Source: Spartobacteria bacterium (lineage in GTDB: Bacteria; Verrucomicrobiota; Verrucomicrobiia; Chthoniobacterales; Chthoniobacteraceae). Taken from it: DNA of 9,518 nt. Of the stretch, positions 7,234-9,518 are shown piece by piece (position 1 is the first letter of the stretch; each line of letters begins with the position of its first letter). The notes beneath the pieces were generated by a model. The model made no database searches, was not told the DNA's origin, and saw only the letters and a list, made by a program, of their open reading frames with translations. Location of the stretch: assembly GCA_025355595.1 (NCBI GenBank), contig JANXZI010000490.1:1-9518 (forward strand). The letters run 5' to 3'. A program made the translations under genes and the position numbers.

Positions 7234-8028
7234 ATGCGACAGTATCTCGATCTGCTCCGCCAGGTGCAGGAACACGGACGCTTCAAGGCGGACCGCACAG
7301 GCACGGGCACGTTCAGCCTGTTTGGCGCGCAGGTGCGCTTCGATCTCGCCGCGGGCTTCCCGCTGCTCACGACGAAGAAGGTCCACACGCGCAGCATCAT
7401 TCACGAGCTGCTGTGGTTTTTGAAAGGCGAGACGAACACGCGCTACCTGCGCGAAAACGGCGTGACGATCTGGGACGAGTGGGCCGATGCCGAGGGCAAC
7501 CTCGGCCGCGTGTACGGTGCGCAGTGGCGCGACTGGCGCGGCGCGGATGGAACGCATGTGGATCAGATTGCGAACGTGATCGAGCAGATCAAAAAAAATC
7601 CCGACAGCCGCCGGCTCATCGTGAGCGCGTGGAACCCCGCGGAGATCGAGGGCATGGCGCTGCCGCCGTGCCATTCGCTGTTTCAGTTTTACGTGAGCGA
7701 GGGCGAACTGAGCTGCCAGCTTTACCAGCGCAGCGCGGACATTTTCCTCGGCGTGCCCTTCAACATCGCGAGCTACGCGCTGCTCACCCACATGGTCGCG
7801 CAAGTGTGCGGCCTTCGCGCGAAGGAGTTCGTCCACACCTTCGGCGACCTGCACCTGTACTCGAATCACGTCGAGCAGGCGAAGCTCCAGCTCTCCCGCG
7901 AGCCGCGCGCGCTGCCGGTGCTGAAATTGAATCCCGAAGTGAAGGACATCTTCGCGTTCAAGTTCGAGGACTTCACGATCGACGGCTACGATCCGCACGC
8001 GGCGATCAAGGCGCCGATCGCCGTTTAG
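7234..8028 (+). CDS. thyA: Thymidylate synthase
   Basis: ThyA converts dUMP and 5,10-methylene-tetrahydrofolate to dTMP and dihydrofolate in the cytoplasm. The protein is 264 residues, the same length as E. coli ThyA. It begins [15 protein letters not shown] and contains [12 protein letters not shown], the FPLLTTKK substrate-entry segment and [11 protein letters not shown] (phosphate-binding arginines). The catalytic cysteine is Cys146 in the [12 protein letters not shown] motif, followed by [22 protein letters not shown] and [12 protein letters not shown]. All key residues are present and the gene is intact. The start is 8 bp after the heme-protein stop, with only a weak purine stretch (GAAAAAG) upstream, so it probably depends on read-through or translational coupling. 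dihydrofolate reductase follows on the same strand, the usual folate-cycle partner, separated by a palindromic repeat. Confidence 0.98.
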   Translation: MRQYLDLLRQVQEHGRFKADRTGTGTFSLFGAQVRFDLAAGFPLLTTKKVHTRSIIHELLWFLKGETNTRYLRENGVTIWDEWADAEGNLGRVYGAQWRDWRGADGTHVDQIANVIEQIKKNPDSRRLIVSAWNPAEIEGMALPPCHSLFQFYVSEGELSCQLYQRSADIFLGVPFNIASYALLTHMVAQVCGLRAKEFVHTFGDLHLYSNHVEQAKLQLSREPRALPVLKLNPEVKDIFAFKFEDFTIDGYDPHAAIKAPIAV

Positions 8029-8031
8029 TTC

Positions 8032-8117
8032 AGAGTTGAAAGTTGAGTGTTGAGAGGCGGCCCGCTTTGCTCCGCACGAAGTGCGTGCCCTTCTCTCAAC
8101 TCTCAATTTTCAACTCT
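8032..8117. repeat. Large palindromic repeat between thyA and folA
   Basis: Arms 8032-8056 and 8093-8117 are 25 bp each and complementary at 23 of 25 positions, made of GTTGA/TCAAC-type units (for example TTGAGAG and CTCTCAA). The 36-nt loop includes a smaller GCAC-GAA-GTGC hairpin. It begins three bases after the thyA stop and ends ten bases before the folA GTG. It looks like a dispersed palindromic repeat and as RNA could form a strong stem between the two genes. There is no T-tract of a normal intrinsic terminator. Confidence 0.8.
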
Positions 8118-8127
8118 CAACTCCGCA

Positions 8128-8712
8128 GTGAAGGCCATCGCCGCCATGTCGCTGAACCGCGTGATCGGCGTGGACGGGAAAATCCCGTGGCACCTGCCGG
8201 AGGACTTCAAGTGGTTCAAGCAGCTCACCATCGGCGGCATCGTGCTCATGGGGCGGAAGACCTTTCTCAGCCTGCCGAAGCCGCTGCCAAATCGCACGAA
8301 TGTCGTCCTCACGCGCAGGCCGCAAATGCTCGCGCGCGACCCGGCATTCCAAGCGCTGTGCGGCGTGAAACCCGTCATCGGCCACTGGACCGCACGGCTG
8401 CGGCGCGGGCCGGCGCAGCTTGGGTTTGAAAAGATCGCACAGCGCGAAATGTGGCTGGTGCGCAGCGTGGAGCGCTTCCTCGCGGCGCTGAAAAAGCACC
8501 GGCCGCAGCGCGAGGTGTTTGTCATCGGCGGCGCACAGATTTACGAGCGTCTGCTGCCGCTTTGCACGGACCTGTATCTCACCGTCGTGCCGCGCATCGT
8601 CGAAGGCGACGCGTTCTTTCCCGAGTTCGAGCATCAGTTTGATTTCGCCGATATCGCGCTGAAGACCGCGGACTTCGAGGTGCGGCATTATCGGCGGAAC
8701 GATCACACCTGA
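8128..8712 (+). CDS. folA: Dihydrofolate reductase, with an extended central loop
   Basis: DHFR reduces dihydrofolate to tetrahydrofolate with NADPH. The start chosen is GTG at 8128, which puts the first beta strand KAIAAMSLNRVIGVDGKIPW at the N-terminus; no ATG fits upstream, and that region is the palindromic repeat. Asp26 in LPEDFKWFK is the catalytic acid, MGRKTFLSLPKPLPNRTNVVLTRR (41-64) holds NADPH contacts, and VIGGAQIYERLLP (132-144) is the second nucleotide motif, followed by VEGDAFFPEF. At 194 residues it is about 35 longer than E. coli FolA; the extra lies at about 66-110, between VVLTRRP and VRSVERFL, rich in Arg and containing VIGHWTARLRRG. No Shine-Dalgarno sequence is seen. It is the metabolic partner of the upstream thyA, and the downstream hydrolase begins 3 bp after its stop. 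Confidence 0.95.
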   Translation: MKAIAAMSLNRVIGVDGKIPWHLPEDFKWFKQLTIGGIVLMGRKTFLSLPKPLPNRTNVVLTRRPQMLARDPAFQALCGVKPVIGHWTARLRRGPAQLGFEKIAQREMWLVRSVERFLAALKKHRPQREVFVIGGAQIYERLLPLCTDLYLTVVPRIVEGDAFFPEFEHQFDFADIALKTADFEVRHYRRNDHT

Positions 8713-8715
8713 ACC

Positions 8716-9360
8716 ATGAAGCTGGTCGCCTTCATCGCGAAGATGCTCGCGCGGCTCGACGCGCCTGCGGTCGCGCCCGATCCCGCCCTGCCGCCGGTCG
8801 TGCTCGTGCATGGAATTTTCTCGAGCGGCAACGACATGGAGCGGCTCGCGCGGCATCTGCGCTCGCAGGGCCGCGAAGTCTTCCAGCCCACGCTGACGCC
8901 GAATGGCGGCCACTCACGCCTCGAAGACCTCGCACAGCAGCTCTCCGGTTTTATCGCAGAAAAAGTCGGCGAACGGCGTTTCGATCTGGTCGGCTTCAGC
9001 ATGGGCGGGCTGATCACGCGCTTCTTTCTCCAGCGGCTCGGCGGCATCGGAAAAATCGGGCGTTTCGTGACGATGGCGGCACCGCATTGCGGCACACATA
9101 CGGCAAGGCTCGGCGGACTTCCCGGCTGGGTGCAGATGCGGCCTGGCAGTGAATTTCTCCGCGATATCGCGAGCGATGCGGATGTGCTGCGCGCGGTTCC
9201 ATTCACGAGCTTCTACACGCCGCTCGACACGATCATCGTCCCCGCGCGCAGCTCGGAAATGCCACAGGCGCGCAACGTCCGGATGTGGGCGGCGCTGCAT
9301 CCGTCGTTCATTCTGGAGCGACGCTGCATTCGCGCGGTGGCGGCAGCGCTGCGCGATTGA
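8716..9360 (+). CDS. Alpha/beta-hydrolase, triacylglycerol-lipase / PGAP1-like
   Basis: The 214-residue protein has the alpha/beta hydrolase layout: strand plus oxyanion motif VVLVHGIFSSGNDM (28-41, His32-Gly33), the nucleophile elbow GFSMGG with Ser95, and the probable acid Asp171 (YTPLDTIIVP) and base His195 (ALHPSFI). FVTMAAPHCGTHTA (118-130) is typical of lipases of the triacylglycerol/PGAP1 group. Its short length indicates no large lid domain. The hydrophobic N-terminus (MKLVAFIAKMLARL) contains a Lys and an Arg and is not a convincing signal peptide, so location is uncertain. The ATG is 3 bp after the folA stop, so it is very likely co-transcribed with folA, though no folate-related role is suggested. 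The likely reaction is hydrolysis of a carboxylic ester; the substrate is unknown. Confidence 0.88.
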   Translation: MKLVAFIAKMLARLDAPAVAPDPALPPVVLVHGIFSSGNDMERLARHLRSQGREVFQPTLTPNGGHSRLEDLAQQLSGFIAEKVGERRFDLVGFSMGGLITRFFLQRLGGIGKIGRFVTMAAPHCGTHTARLGGLPGWVQMRPGSEFLRDIASDADVLRAVPFTSFYTPLDTIIVPARSSEMPQARNVRMWAALHPSFILERRCIRAVAAALRD

Positions 9361-9410
9361 TGGCACCGCCATCGATCGAGTGGATGCGTTCGAATGGGAA
9401 CCGGCGTGCC

Positions 9411-9460
9411 TCGGTAGCGCGGGCGTCCCGCCTGCTGTGTTCCGCGTCTCGCGGAACACA
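9411..9460. repeat. Intergenic hairpin repeat (GCGGGCGTCCCGC and 11-bp stem)
   Basis: Downstream of the hydrolase are two adjacent palindromes: GCGGG-CGT-CCCGC (9419-9431), and a perfect 11-bp stem TGTGTTCCGCG / CGCGGAACACA with a TCT loop (9436-9460). The surrounding text (TAGCGCGGGCGTCCCGCCTGC) resembles dispersed repeats of Verrucomicrobia genomes (recollection, not searched). No T-tract follows, so it is not a standard intrinsic terminator, but it could act as a 3' end stabiliser or terminator for the run ending at 9360. The rest of 9361-9518 shows no gene. Confidence 0.7.
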
Positions 9461-9518
9461 CCCGGACGTCGAGAGAGATTCGTTCACCAGCAGACGCCCA
9501 GGTGTGCGACGCAGGATG

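Noticed and set aside
7198..8106. 302-residue minus-strand ORF
   Set aside because: Antisense to thyA, whose motifs are complete; a GC-rich shadow frame.
1426..8712. Functional link between DarT (thymidine modification) and thyA/folA
   Set aside because: They are more than 5 kb apart, on opposite strands and separated by unrelated genes and repeats; proximity looks coincidental.

Overview
The window looks composite. Positions 1 to about 1425 carry genes of alphaproteobacterial (Rhizobiales-like) character: the tail of an Lrp/AsnC regulator and two convergent DoxX-family membrane proteins. From about 2736 rightward the content is typical of Verrucomicrobia or a related PVC lineage. It has a TSUP transporter, a very large secreted beta-propeller/HEAT/cytochrome c protein of the 'Verrucomicrobium/Pirellula' type, and GC-rich genes with weak or no Shine-Dalgarno sequences and many palindromic intergenic repeats. 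These lineage statements come from remembered family resemblance, not from a search. The window is either a horizontal-transfer boundary or an assembly chimera.

Layout: an Lrp/AsnC C-terminal fragment (2-217, +); DoxX protein 1 (495-951, +) with an apparent one-base frameshift at a T6 run; DoxX protein 2 (1422 to 1027, -); a DarT-like DNA ADP-ribosyltransferase (2007 to 1426, -); a TIR-domain protein (2510 to 2004, -) overlapping darT by 4 bp; a hairpin-dense GC-alternating gap (2511-2735); a TSUP permease (3485 to 2736, -); a divergent gap holding a MITE-like element with inverted ends (3547-3828); then a co-directional run on + of the heme protein (3905-7225), thymidylate synthase (7234-8028), a palindrome (8032-8117), dihydrofolate reductase (8128-8712) and an alpha/beta hydrolase (8716-9360). 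The end (9361-9518) is a repeat-like region with hairpins. The gap 218-494 shows no convincing gene, only the ribosome-binding site of DoxX 1 near its end.

The most interesting unit is the TIR-DarT pair on the minus strand. Two enzymes expected to act on NAD+ (a TIR NADase-like domain and a thymidine-DNA ADP-ribosyltransferase) are translationally coupled, no DarG antitoxin is visible, and the TIR protein ends in a segment that reads like the C-terminus of a type I restriction specificity subunit (HsdS). This looks like a rearranged defence-island remnant, or a novel TIR/DarT defence module. Metabolically, thyA and folA form the usual dTMP/folate recycling pair: ThyA oxidises methylene-tetrahydrofolate to dihydrofolate and DHFR regenerates tetrahydrofolate.
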